From Yanshouia hominis (GTDB taxonomy: Bacteria; Bacillota; Clostridia; Oscillospirales; Ruminococcaceae), in the NCBI GenBank assembly GCA_014385025.1, contig JACRTB010000009.1, positions 62,001 through 126,000 of the forward strand: a stretch of 64,000 nucleotides of DNA. The letters run 5' to 3'. A program made the translations under genes and the position numbers. Shown piece by piece: positions 23,276 to 30,711 of this stretch. Position 1 is the first letter of the stretch, and each line of letters starts with the position of its first letter. The notes under the pieces were generated by a model that was not told the DNA's origin, made no database searches, and was given only the letters and a program-made list of their open reading frames with translations.

Positions 23276-26068
23276 ATGGCCAACGATTATAACAGCACCC
23301 TGAACCTTCCCAAGACCGACTTCTCGATGCGCGCCTCCCTCCCTCAAAAGGAGCCGGGCATGATCGAGAACTGGGAAAAGAGCGACCTCTATGAAAAGAT
23401 GATCGGGCACAATTCCGGAAAGCCGACCTTCATCCTTCACGACGGCCCTCCCTATGCCAACGCTTCGATCCACATGGGCACTGCCCTCAATAAGGTCCTC
23501 AAGGATATTATTGTCCGTTCCAAGAATATGATGGGGTACTGTGCCCCTTATATTCCCGGCTGGGATACCCATGGCCTTCCCATCGAGCTCAAGGCCCTCG
23601 CCGAGCTGGGGATCGACCGTTCGATCACTCCGGTTGAGCTGCGCCGCCAGTGCCGCGAGTTTGCCAAAAAGCACGTCAAAATTCAGATGGGGCAGTTTAA
23701 GCGCCTCGGTACCGTTGCGGATTATGAACACCCTTATCTGACCCTGACCAAGGATTTTGAAGCCCGGCAGATCGAGGTATTCGGCGCCATGGCCAAGAAG
23801 GGTTATATCTACAAGGGACTCAAACCGGTTCATTGGTGCCCCGACTGCCAGACCGCTCTGGCGGAGGCGGAAATTGAGTACCGTGAAGACCCCTGCAAAA
23901 CGGTTTATGTCCGTTTTCAGGTCAGCGACGACAAAGGCGGCCTGCTGACCAAGCTCGGCGCCGATCTTGCCAAGACCTACATCATCATCTGGACCACGAC
24001 CACATGGACCCTGCCGGCCAACCTCGCTCTCTGTGTCGGACCGCGCTATGACTATGTGCTGGTCCGGGAGAACGACGAGTATATCGTTGTTGCCGAGGCG
24101 CTTCTGCCCTCGGTGATGGAAGCCGCGAAAATCACCGATTATGAGATTCTGGGCCGCTTCACCGGCAAGGATATGGAATACATGGTATGCAGGCATCCTT
24201 TCATCGATCGTGATTCGCTGGTTATCGTCGGCGATCATGTGACCCTTGAGAGCGGTACCGGCATCGTCCATACCGCTCCCGGACATGGCCTGGAGGACTT
24301 TGAGGTCTGCGTGAACCATTACCCGGAGATTCCGATCGTCGTTCCGGTTGACGACAAGGGCTTTATGACGCAGGAGGCCGGACAGTTTTCCGGGCTGACT
24401 ACCGATCAGGCGAATGTGGCGATTTTTGATCATATGCAGAAAACGGGTTCACTTTTTGCCTATGAGGAGGTCATCCACCAGTATCCGCACTGCTGGCGCT
24501 GCAAGAAGCCGATCCTCTTCCGCGCGACCGAGCAGTGGTTCTGCTCGGTTGAGAAATTCAAAGATCAGGCCGTGGAAGCGGTCAAAAAGGTCCATTGGAT
24601 TCCCGGCTGGGGCGAAAGCCGCATGATCGGCATGGTACAGGAGCGCAGCGACTGGTGCATCTCCCGCCAGCGCACCTGGGGCGTACCGATTCCGATTTTC
24701 TTCTGCAAGGACTGCGGCAAGGAGTATATTACCGACGAGAGCATTGCGGCGGTTGCCGCGCTGTTCCGAACTGAGGGTTCGGATGCGTGGTATGAGAAGG
24801 ACGCCTCCGAGATTCTGCCCGCGGGCACCGTCTGCCCGCACTGCGGCTGCCATGAGTTCACCAAGGAAACCGATATCATGGATGTCTGGTTCGATTCCGG
24901 CGTGACCCATGCATCGGTCCTCGATCCTGAGACCCGTCCTCACCACAGCTGGCCCGCCGACCTCTATCTGGAGGGGGCCGACCAGTACCGCGGCTGGTTC
25001 CAGTCATCCCTGCTGACCGCGGTGGCCTGGAGAGGGGAGGCTCCCTATCGGGAGGTCTGCACCCATGGCTGGGTGGTTGACGGTGAAGGCAAAAAGATGT
25101 CCAAGTCGCTGGGCAACGGCATGATGCCGGAGGATATCACCGATCAGTACGGCGCCGATATCCTGCGGCTCTGGGTGGCTTCCTCCGACTATCACTCGGA
25201 TATTCGCGTTTCCAAGGAGATTCTCAAGCAGCTTTCCGAAGTTTACCGCAAAATCCGCAACACTGCCCGTTATATTCTGGGAAATCTCTACGATTTTGAC
25301 CCCAGGAAGGATATGGCTTCGGAAGAGCAGTTCACCGACATCGACCGCTGGGCGCTGGCGCGCTTTGAGCAGCTCACCGAACGTGTGCGCGCGGCATATC
25401 ATGATTACGAGTTCTATACAATTTATCATTCGGTGCACAATTTCTGCACCATTGATATGTCCAACTTCTACCTCGACGTGCTCAAGGACCGGCTCTATGT
25501 TGAGGCCGCCGGTTCGGTTTCCCGCCGGGCGGCGCAGAGCACGATTTACCAGATCCTGCGCGGCCTGACTCTGCTGATCGCGCCGATCATTCCTTTCACC
25601 TGCGAAGAGATCTGGAGCTACCTGCCCAAGCTCGAAGGGGACAGCGCCGAATCGGTGATGCTCCATGAAATGCCCGAGGCAAAGGGCGCGCTGGCAACCG
25701 AGGAATTCATGGCCAGATGGGACCGCATCCATGCGCTGCGCGATTCGGTCAATAAATTTTTGGAGGCCGCGAGAGGACAGAAAAAGATCGGTAAGTCGCT
25801 GGAGGCGAAGGTCGTTCTCCACGCCGACGGTGAACTGTATGACTTCCTCTGCTCGGTGCAGGAATTGATGCCTGCGGTTCTGATCGTCTCTCAGGTCGAG
25901 ATCACGAAGGCCGCCGGAGGAGAATCCGGCGAAATTGAAGGACTCGGTGTTGAGATTCTGTCCGCGGAAGGCACCAAGTGCGAGCGCTGCTGGAGTTTCT
26001 CCGGCACGGTTGGCGCCGATCATGACCATCCTACCCTCTGCGCGCGCTGCGCTTCGATTGTTCAATAA
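23276..26068 (+). CDS. ileS: Isoleucyl-tRNA synthetase
   Basis: Class I synthetase charging tRNA-Ile, 930 residues. The HIGH motif is present as HMGT at about residue 65 (HDGPPYANASIHMGTALNK), KMSKS near 607 (GKKMSKSLGNGM), the editing domain in between (WTTTTWTLPANLALCV), and the C-terminal zinc finger CERCWSF...CARC at 900-925. It follows divIVA by 44 bases; no T-box leader is present there, so expression is probably tied to the upstream operon. ATG 23276 with AAGGAGAG upstream. Confidence 0.98.
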   Translation: MANDYNSTLNLPKTDFSMRASLPQKEPGMIENWEKSDLYEKMIGHNSGKPTFILHDGPPYANASIHMGTALNKVLKDIIVRSKNMMGYCAPYIPGWDTHGLPIELKALAELGIDRSITPVELRRQCREFAKKHVKIQMGQFKRLGTVADYEHPYLTLTKDFEARQIEVFGAMAKKGYIYKGLKPVHWCPDCQTALAEAEIEYREDPCKTVYVRFQVSDDKGGLLTKLGADLAKTYIIIWTTTTWTLPANLALCVGPRYDYVLVRENDEYIVVAEALLPSVMEAAKITDYEILGRFTGKDMEYMVCRHPFIDRDSLVIVGDHVTLESGTGIVHTAPGHGLEDFEVCVNHYPEIPIVVPVDDKGFMTQEAGQFSGLTTDQANVAIFDHMQKTGSLFAYEEVIHQYPHCWRCKKPILFRATEQWFCSVEKFKDQAVEAVKKVHWIPGWGESRMIGMVQERSDWCISRQRTWGVPIPIFFCKDCGKEYITDESIAAVAALFRTEGSDAWYEKDASEILPAGTVCPHCGCHEFTKETDIMDVWFDSGVTHASVLDPETRPHHSWPADLYLEGADQYRGWFQSSLLTAVAWRGEAPYREVCTHGWVVDGEGKKMSKSLGNGMMPEDITDQYGADILRLWVASSDYHSDIRVSKEILKQLSEVYRKIRNTARYILGNLYDFDPRKDMASEEQFTDIDRWALARFEQLTERVRAAYHDYEFYTIYHSVHNFCTIDMSNFYLDVLKDRLYVEAAGSVSRRAAQSTIYQILRGLTLLIAPIIPFTCEEIWSYLPKLEGDSAESVMLHEMPEAKGALATEEFMARWDRIHALRDSVNKFLEAARGQKKIGKSLEAKVVLHADGELYDFLCSVQELMPAVLIVSQVEITKAAGGESGEIEGLGVEILSAEGTKCERCWSFSGTVGADHDHPTLCARCASIVQ

Positions 26069-26081
26069 AAATTGAATCACA

Positions 26082-26112
26082 AACGGCGCATCAGACCAAA
26101 TGATGCGCCGTT
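26082..26112 (+). terminator. Perfect 12-bp hairpin after ileS
   Basis: AACGGCGCATCA and TGATGCGCCGTT with a 7-base loop. No T-run follows and lspA starts 21 bases later, so it may be partial termination or mRNA processing. Confidence 0.6.
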
Positions 26113-26133
26113 GTGCTGATAAAGGGGGAGCTT

Positions 26134-26673
26134 ATGTCCGGCTTGTTGTGGCTGTTGCTGTCGGCCGTTTTATTTATCTGCGACCAGTTTGCCAAGGTTT
26201 GGGCGCTGCGGGATCTTGCGCCGATCGGCAGCATTCCGGTTGCGGGATTTTTGAAGTTTACCTATGTAGAAAACCGCGGCGCGGCCTTTGGCATCTTTCA
26301 GGGGCAGACCGCCCTGCTTGCGTCGGTGACGATGGCGATTCTCTGCGGCGCCGTCTGGCTGCTCTTTTCGGGAAAGGTCAAGCTCCCGCTGGAAAAGGCC
26401 TGCATTTCCCTGATCATTGCGGGCGGTGCGGGAAATCTCTATGACCGGCTGACGCGCGGTTTTGTTGTCGATTTTATCGATATCAACGCGCTGTTTTCTT
26501 ATCCCATGTTCAATCTTGCCGATTGCTTTGTTGTGGTTGGGGCCTGCCTGCTGATGCTGGGTGTCTTTCTTGAGGAATCCGGACAGAAAGGGAAGCAGCC
26601 GCCTGTTTCAGCCGCTCCTTCCGTTGAGGGGGAATCCCCTGACCCGGAGAAGCAGCCGCCCGAGGAAAAGTAG
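26134..26673 (+). CDS. lspA: Lipoprotein signal peptidase LspA
   Basis: Membrane aspartyl protease that removes signal peptides from prolipoproteins, 179 residues with four membrane segments. Motifs: FICDQFAKVW, YVENRGAAFGIF, AGGAGNLYDRLTRGFVVDFI and FNLADCFVVVG, giving both catalytic aspartates. The C-terminal tail is Pro/Glu-rich and longer than usual. ATG 26134 follows AGGGGGAG. Directly followed by rluD, a common lspA-rluD pair. Confidence 0.95.
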   Translation: MSGLLWLLLSAVLFICDQFAKVWALRDLAPIGSIPVAGFLKFTYVENRGAAFGIFQGQTALLASVTMAILCGAVWLLFSGKVKLPLEKACISLIIAGGAGNLYDRLTRGFVVDFIDINALFSYPMFNLADCFVVVGACLLMLGVFLEESGQKGKQPPVSAAPSVEGESPDPEKQPPEEK

Positions 26674-26675
26674 GA

Positions 26676-27611
26676 ATGCAGGAATATGTACTGACTGTCC
26701 CGCCCGACTGCGAAGGGAAACGGCTGGATATTTTCCTCTCTGAAAGCGCGGAGGGATTAAGCCGCAGCGCCGCACAGCAGCTCTGTGAGGCGGGGCAGGT
26801 GCTCTGCGGAGGACAGCCGGGGGCAAAAAACCTCCGCTTGAAGGCGGGCGGCGAGGTGCGCTTTTTTCTTCCTGATCCCGTAAAGCTGGATGCCTTTCCG
26901 GAAAATATTCCGCTTGAAATCGTCTATGAGGATGAGTATCTTGTCGTGGTCAACAAACCGCAGGGGATGGTGGTGCACCCCGCGCCGGGAAATCCTGACC
27001 ACACGCTGGTCAATGCGCTTCTTTATCATTGCCGGGGGCGGCTTTCATCGATTAATGGAGTGATTCGGCCGGGAATCGTTCACCGCATCGACAAGGATAC
27101 CAGCGGGCTCCTTGTTGTCGCCAAGGATGACCGGACCCACGAGGGGCTGACCGAACAGTTTTCCTGTCACAGCATCGACCGGATTTATTATGCGGTGGTG
27201 CATGGTGTCCCGCGCGAGGAGGAGGGGACGGTCGATCGTCCGATTGGCCGGAATCCGAATGACCGCAAAAAGATGTGTGTGACCGAAAAAAATGCAAGGC
27301 GGGCAGTGACCCATTATACCGTCGTGGAACGCTTTCGAACTTTTTCTCTGGTGAGGCTCCAGCTTGAGACGGGACGGACCCACCAGATCCGGGTGCACAT
27401 GGCTTCGCTGGGGCATCCTGTTGCGGGAGATCCGGTTTATGGCCCCGCAAGAGGAGTAAAGGGCTTACATGGCCAATGTCTGCACGCGGCGGTGCTCGGC
27501 TTCATCCACCCGGTTTCCGGGAAGCATTTGCTGTTCGAGACGCCGCTGCCCGGCTATTTTTCTGATTTTTTAGCGAGGCTTCGCAAAGGAGAGACATATG
27601 GGTCGGTTTGA
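26676..27611 (+). CDS. rluD: RluA/RluD-family pseudouridine synthase
   Basis: rRNA pseudouridine synthase, 311 residues. An N-terminal S4 domain (CEGKRLDIFLSESAEGLSRS) precedes the catalytic domain with VVNKPQGMVVHPAPGN and the active site GIVHRIDKDTSGLLVVAKD, then ETGRTHQIRVHMASLGHPV. It starts three bases after lspA. Specificity for positions in 23S rRNA is the family's usual role; the exact site is not determined here. Confidence 0.93.
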   Translation: MQEYVLTVPPDCEGKRLDIFLSESAEGLSRSAAQQLCEAGQVLCGGQPGAKNLRLKAGGEVRFFLPDPVKLDAFPENIPLEIVYEDEYLVVVNKPQGMVVHPAPGNPDHTLVNALLYHCRGRLSSINGVIRPGIVHRIDKDTSGLLVVAKDDRTHEGLTEQFSCHSIDRIYYAVVHGVPREEEGTVDRPIGRNPNDRKKMCVTEKNARRAVTHYTVVERFRTFSLVRLQLETGRTHQIRVHMASLGHPVAGDPVYGPARGVKGLHGQCLHAAVLGFIHPVSGKHLLFETPLPGYFSDFLARLRKGETYGSV

Positions 27612-28392
27612 CAGCTTCTACCTGTTTTCCGATGTTGATGGAACGCTCATGACCTCGGAATATACGATACCACAGGCAAATATTGATGCGCTGCGGCGTT
27701 TTACCCGGGAAGGCGGGCATTTTGCCTTGGCCACGGGGCGGGGCGTTTCGAGCAGTACCTTTGATCTGCTGGAAAGTCTGCCGGTCAATGCACCCTGCGT
27801 ACTGCTTAATGGGGCGCTGCTCTATGACGGGGAGAAGCGGGAACGTCTGGAATGCTTCTATTTGCCGCCGTCCGCACGGGAAATGGTCGAACGGTTGTTG
27901 GCAGAGGTGTCCGACTGCTCGGTTTCCATCTGGCGGGCGGAGGGAAAATATGAGGTCGGCTACGAGCATCCGAAGATGGCGGGATTCCCGGCCTTTTATA
28001 CGAAATGTGATGTGCTGCCCGATCCCTGGTGCAAGCTGGTCATCCGCACCACGCCGCTGGAACAGGCCGGACTGGTCCGCTATCTGGAGGGGATGCGGCT
28101 GGAAGGTCTGAGGGTTGTTACGTCCTGTGACAGTTTTGTGGAGGTGATGCCGTGGAATGTCTCAAAGGCGACAGGAATTGAGACCCTCGCGGAAAAATTG
28201 GGAATTGCGCGGAATCACATCCTGACGATGGGAGATTACTATAACGATTATGAGATGCTTGTGCTGCCGGGCGCCCGGCGTTTTTGTCCCGAAAACACGC
28301 CGGAGGACCTGAAAGCGCTCTGTGAGCGTTCCTTCTGCCGTGTGGAGCGGGGAGCGGTGGCGGCATTGATTGAGATGCTGGAGAGGGAATAG
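27598..28392 (+). CDS. HAD-superfamily hydrolase, Cof type
   Basis: Phosphatase of the Cof-like IIB subfamily, 264 residues. Motif I LFSDVDGTLMTSEY, motif II region FALATGRGVSSS, and motif IV MGDYYNDYEMLVLPGA. These enzymes dephosphorylate sugar phosphates or cofactors such as PLP; substrate not predictable. ATG 27598 overlaps the rluD end by 14 bases, with AAAGGAGA upstream. Confidence 0.9.
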   Translation: MGRFDSFYLFSDVDGTLMTSEYTIPQANIDALRRFTREGGHFALATGRGVSSSTFDLLESLPVNAPCVLLNGALLYDGEKRERLECFYLPPSAREMVERLLAEVSDCSVSIWRAEGKYEVGYEHPKMAGFPAFYTKCDVLPDPWCKLVIRTTPLEQAGLVRYLEGMRLEGLRVVTSCDSFVEVMPWNVSKATGIETLAEKLGIARNHILTMGDYYNDYEMLVLPGARRFCPENTPEDLKALCERSFCRVERGAVAALIEMLERE

Positions 28393-28400
28393 GAGGAAAG

Positions 28401-28772
28401 ATGTCCGAGCAATCCGGTACGGAAAAACGTCGGGAACGCCTGTGGATGCGCTGCATGGGCGTTTATTGTGTTGCGCTTTTTCTGGTCCTGCTCGGATTTC
28501 TGTTGATGGAATATTGTGCTGAAGAGACCGCGCTGGAGCTTTCCGCTTATCAGGATCTTCAGCCTTCGCCGGACATTTATTTGGTGGGAATCAACAGCGC
28601 GGGAGCGGCTGATTTGCAGATACTTCCCAGAATTGGACCGGTGCTGGCGCAGGCAATCATCGACTATCGCACGCAGAATGGACCCTTCCGTTCGGTGGAA
28701 CAGCTTTTGGAAGTGCCCGGAATCGGAGAGAAAACCTTGGAACAGCTTCGACCGCTGATTTCTCTTGATTGA
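28401..28772 (+). CDS. comEA: ComEA-like helix-hairpin-helix DNA-binding protein
   Basis: A 123-residue protein with one membrane anchor (MGVYCVALFLVLLGFLLM) and a C-terminal ComEA domain: GINSAGAADLQILPRIGPVL then FRSVEQLLEVPGIGEKTLEQ, two HhH motifs. Relatives bind incoming DNA during transformation. It is short and lacks a long linker, so a role in competence is suggested but not assured; comEC is not in view. Convergent with a small leftward gene whose stop is adjacent. Confidence 0.85.
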   Translation: MSEQSGTEKRRERLWMRCMGVYCVALFLVLLGFLLMEYCAEETALELSAYQDLQPSPDIYLVGINSAGAADLQILPRIGPVLAQAIIDYRTQNGPFRSVEQLLEVPGIGEKTLEQLRPLISLD

Positions 28773-28955
28773 TTATTTTTTATTTTCGATCATAAACTCT
28801 CTGCTGGCAACGACGCATGCTTCGCTGCTCAGAGGGATATTTCCCCTGCCGGGCCGTTCTTTTTCGGTGACGGCATAGGTTTGGTAATCGCTGATGACTT
28901 CCGAGTGGCTTGGAATTGTGGTGCTGTTTCCTTTGATAATCCGTTGATGCTTCAT
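28773..28955 (-). CDS. Small DUF3787-like protein
   Basis: A 60-residue soluble protein. The C-terminal half (GNIPLSSEACVVASREFMIE) resembles DUF3787/CDIF630_02480-type small proteins of spore-forming Clostridia, where the pattern is IPSEE-x-V-x-xAKE-x-V-x-ENKK. ATG 28955 with GAAAGGAG seven bases upstream. A possible promoter lies around 29025-29050 on the minus strand, overlapping the tRNA promoter region in the opposite direction. Function unknown. Confidence 0.6.
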   Translation of the reverse strand: MKHQRIIKGNSTTIPSHSEVISDYQTYAVTEKERPGRGNIPLSSEACVVASREFMIENKK

Positions 28956-29051
28956 AAATGACTCCTTTCATATGGCTTGGAGAGCAATGCTGCGGTCTTG
29001 TTTAGTATCTGCCGAAAATTTTATAATACGCAGATTTTTATGCGGAAAACG

Positions 29052-29080
29052 TTGACAAGCAGATTTCTTTGTATTATAAT
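29052..29080 (+). promoter_or_regulatory. Consensus promoter of the tRNA Asp-Phe-Gly operon
   Basis: TTGACA (29052-29057), 17 bases, TATAAT (29075-29080). A perfect sigma-A promoter, as expected for stable RNA. Confidence 0.9.
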
Positions 29081-29151
29081 ATAAAAGTCGCTGAAACGAT
29101 GGCTTTAAAAGCGCGGCTTTGCAGTGCAGAAAATCGTTTGTGACCAAAATT

Positions 29152-29228
29152 GGCCCGGTAGTTCAGTTGGTTAGAACGCTAGCCTGTCACGCTAGAGGTC
29201 GTGGGTTCGAGCCCCATCCGGGTCGCCA
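29152..29228 (+). tRNA. tRNA-Asp (GTC)
   Basis: Cloverleaf of 77 bases with encoded CCA. The acceptor GGCCCGG pairs with CCGGGTC, the anticodon loop is CTGTCAC with anticodon GTC, and the T-loop is GTTCGAGCC. Confidence 0.97.
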
Positions 29229-29232
29229 ATTT

Positions 29233-29308
<76 letters not shown>

Positions 29309-29313
29309 TTTCC

Positions 29314-29389
29314 GCGGGTTTAGCTCATCTGGTAGAGCGCCACCTTGCCAAGGTGGAGGTAGCGAGTTCGAGCCTCGTAACCCGCTCCA
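29314..29389 (+). tRNA. tRNA-Gly (GCC)
   Basis: 76 bases with encoded CCA. Anticodon arm CACCTT-GCC-AAGGTG; acceptor GCGGGTT with AACCCGC. Last gene of the cluster. Confidence 0.97.
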
Positions 29390-29394
29390 GAAGA

Positions 29395-29437
29395 AATCCT
29401 CAAAAATCGCTTGTTGGTGCGGTTTTTGAGGATTTTT
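29395..29437 (+). terminator. Terminator of the tRNA operon
   Basis: AATCCTCAAAAA and TTTTTGAGGATT form a 12-bp stem followed by a T-run. Confidence 0.9.
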
Positions 29438-29497
29438 TTGTTGAGAATTTTTTGCCAAAGAATTAGCGGAAGCCGGGGCTGGAAAGCCCCGGCTTCG

Positions 29498-29713
29498 TTA
29501 TTCCTCGGACTGTGTTTTGTACTTTTCTCGCCAGCCGCGGTATTCTCCGCTTTTTACCCGCTTGTCGGGCGGCAGCGGCGTGTCCTCGTCGATGACCCAC
29601 TGATGCCCGATCTTCTGTGCGGGCAGGCGGCCCTGTGCGATCAGCTTGCGCAGGTTGCCGCTGTCCTTGCCGGTTTTGGCGGCGTATTCTGATACCGACA
29701 GCAGTTTACCCAT
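29498..29713 (-). CDS. Small helix-turn-helix (excisionase/MerR-like) protein
   Basis: A 71-residue protein. The N-terminal HTH is LLSVSEYAAKTGKDSGNLRK followed by LPAQKIGHQWVIDEDTPLP, the usual pattern of small DNA-binding proteins that choose target and wing. It overlaps the membrane-protein gene by 8 bases and is the last gene of a leftward three-gene cassette between two tRNA transcription units. GC-rich codon use, unlike the mobile element at 1-9000. Role unknown; could regulate the cassette. Confidence 0.7.
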   Translation of the reverse strand: MGKLLSVSEYAAKTGKDSGNLRKLIAQGRLPAQKIGHQWVIDEDTPLPPDKRVKSGEYRGWREKYKTQSEE

Positions 29714-29885
29714 TGCGGTGGCCCCCCTTCTTGCGGAGCAGCGCAGCTAGGTCCAGACAGAGGCACGCCGCTGTGAGGCTTGCGGCCACCCAAAACAGCC
29801 AGCTAAAGCCGTGCCGGACGGCATAGGCAGTATTGGCGCAAAAGAGCAGGTACACCGCGAGATTCGCAAATTTCCTGTTGCACAT
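29706..29885 (-). CDS. Small two-segment membrane protein
   Basis: A 59-residue hydrophobic protein with two probable membrane helices (KFANLAVYLLFCANTAYAV and FSWLFWVAASLTAACLCLDL) and a basic tail. ATG 29885 is a tentative choice because no clear ribosome site is seen; an in-frame TTG lies at 29906. It lies between the 37-residue peptide and the HTH gene. No family recognised. Confidence 0.5.
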   Translation of the reverse strand: MCNRKFANLAVYLLFCANTAYAVRHGFSWLFWVAASLTAACLCLDLAALLRKKGGHRNG

Positions 29886-29912
29886 TATGATACGGATGGG
29901 GTACAATGGTTT

Positions 29913-29947
29913 TGAGAGTGGGGGAGTTGCCTCCCCCTTGCCTCTCA
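29913..29947 (-). terminator. Compound hairpin at the end of the small-peptide gene
   Basis: Inner stem GGGGGAG/CTCCCCC with loop TTGC, outer stem TGAGAG/CTCTCA. It includes the stop codon of the 37-residue peptide. No T-run; it could stabilise the mRNA or attenuate the two downstream genes. Confidence 0.55.
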
Positions 29948-30058
29948 GCCCTTGAGTATTGTGTAGATCACTAGGACGATGTTTGCGATTCCGGCCAGGA
30001 TTCCGACGATCGTTCCTATGGTGTCTAGCTTACTTGAGGGCTTTTTCTTTTTCCCCAC
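29945..30058 (-). CDS. 37-residue hydrophobic peptide with strong promoter and ribosome site
   Basis: The peptide starts MGKKKKPSSKLDTIGTI and continues as one membrane helix (VGILAGIANIVLVIYTILKG). It begins at GTG 30058, with AAAGGAGGTGAAC just upstream and a consensus promoter (30084-30112). A basic N-terminus plus a single hydrophobic helix resembles type I toxin or holin-like peptides, but no known family is recognised and no antisense RNA was identified. The gene is below normal ORF-length cut-offs and easily missed. Confidence 0.65.
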   Translation of the reverse strand: MGKKKKPSSKLDTIGTIVGILAGIANIVLVIYTILKG

Positions 30059-30083
30059 CCGTTCACCTCCTTTCTATGGTTTA

Positions 30084-30112
30084 ATTATAACACGATATTG
30101 TGTAAAAGTCAA
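30084..30112 (-). promoter_or_regulatory. Promoter of the small-peptide cassette
   Basis: On the minus strand TTGACT (30112-30107), 17 bases, TATAAT (30089-30084). Confidence 0.8.
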
Positions 30113-30129
30113 ATGTTTTGGAGAAATTT

Positions 30130-30415
30130 ATGCAAAAAAATTTGATCCCCGAAGGGGATTATTTGACGGTGATCCGGCGGGCGGAGGTGCTGCCCTAGGG
30201 CACTATGCCGCGCCGGGCGCTCGGACTGACGCTTGAGATCTGCGGTGGCCCGCAGTCGGGCGGCGGGCTGTCCCACTGGACCCCTTTTTTGACGCCTTTC
30301 ATCCGGAGCGCCTGCGGGAGCTGTTTGGCCGCCTCGGCGGGCACCTTTCCCGGGTCGATGAGATCGACAGGGACGCCCCGGGACTGGTATGCAAGCTCCT
30401 GCGGGTAATTTGCAG
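30130..30415. other. Degenerate sequence, no intact gene
   Basis: Several short frames change phase here: a rightward start at 30130 ends after 22 codons, then a second frame (TLEICGGPQSGGGLSHWTP) and a third (AFHPERLRELFGRLGGHLSR, then VDEIDRDAPGLV) run on. They read like pieces of one or two former genes broken by frameshifts. No function assigned. Confidence 0.35.
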
Positions 30416-30468
30416 AACCTGCAAAAGATTTCAAAAATGTAGGAACCCGCAAAAAATTTCAAAAAGGT
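30416..30468 (+). repeat. Two 25-bp direct repeats upstream of tRNA-Cys
   Basis: AACCTGCAAAAGATTTCAAA (start 30416) and AACCCGCAAAAAATTTCAAA (start 30444) continue to a 25-base match with four differences, at a period of 28 bases. They end directly at the tRNA-Cys promoter. Confidence 0.6.
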
Positions 30469-30469
30469 A

Positions 30470-30498
30470 TTGCCAAAGACGGTGTTCTTGTGTATAAT
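30470..30498 (+). promoter_or_regulatory. Promoter of tRNA-Cys
   Basis: TTGCCA (30470-30475), 17 bases, TATAAT (30493-30498). Confidence 0.8.
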
Positions 30499-30531
30499 AT
30501 AAAAGCTGTCTCGCATTAGCGATATTGCAAT

Positions 30532-30605
30532 GGCGCCATAGCCAAGCGGTAAGGCAGAGGTCTGCAAAACCTTCATCCCCGGTTCGATTCCGGGTGGCGC
30601 CTCCA
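30532..30605 (+). tRNA. tRNA-Cys (GCA)
   Basis: 74 bases with encoded CCA. Acceptor GGCGCCA with TGGCGCC, anticodon arm AGGTCT-GCA-AAACCT, T-loop GGTTCGATTCC. Confidence 0.97.
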
Positions 30606-30610
30606 GAATA

Positions 30611-30642
30611 AAAGTCCGTCGCTTTGATGCGGCGGACTTTTT
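30611..30642 (+). terminator. Terminator of tRNA-Cys
   Basis: AAAGTCCGTCGC and GCGGCGGACTTT with a 6-base loop, followed by TT. Confidence 0.85.
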
Positions 30643-30711
30643 GTATTGGCTCTTTAGAGAAAAAACGGGGAGGCGCACCCGATTGGGCGCGCCTCCTGAC
30701 GATAATGCGCT

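Noticed and set aside
22886-24433. 515-codon leftward frame
   Set aside because: Opposite-strand shadow of divIVA and ileS in GC-rich DNA; no motif.
30109-30678. 189-codon leftward frame
   Set aside because: It runs antisense through tRNA-Cys and its terminator; no ribosome site or recognisable domain.
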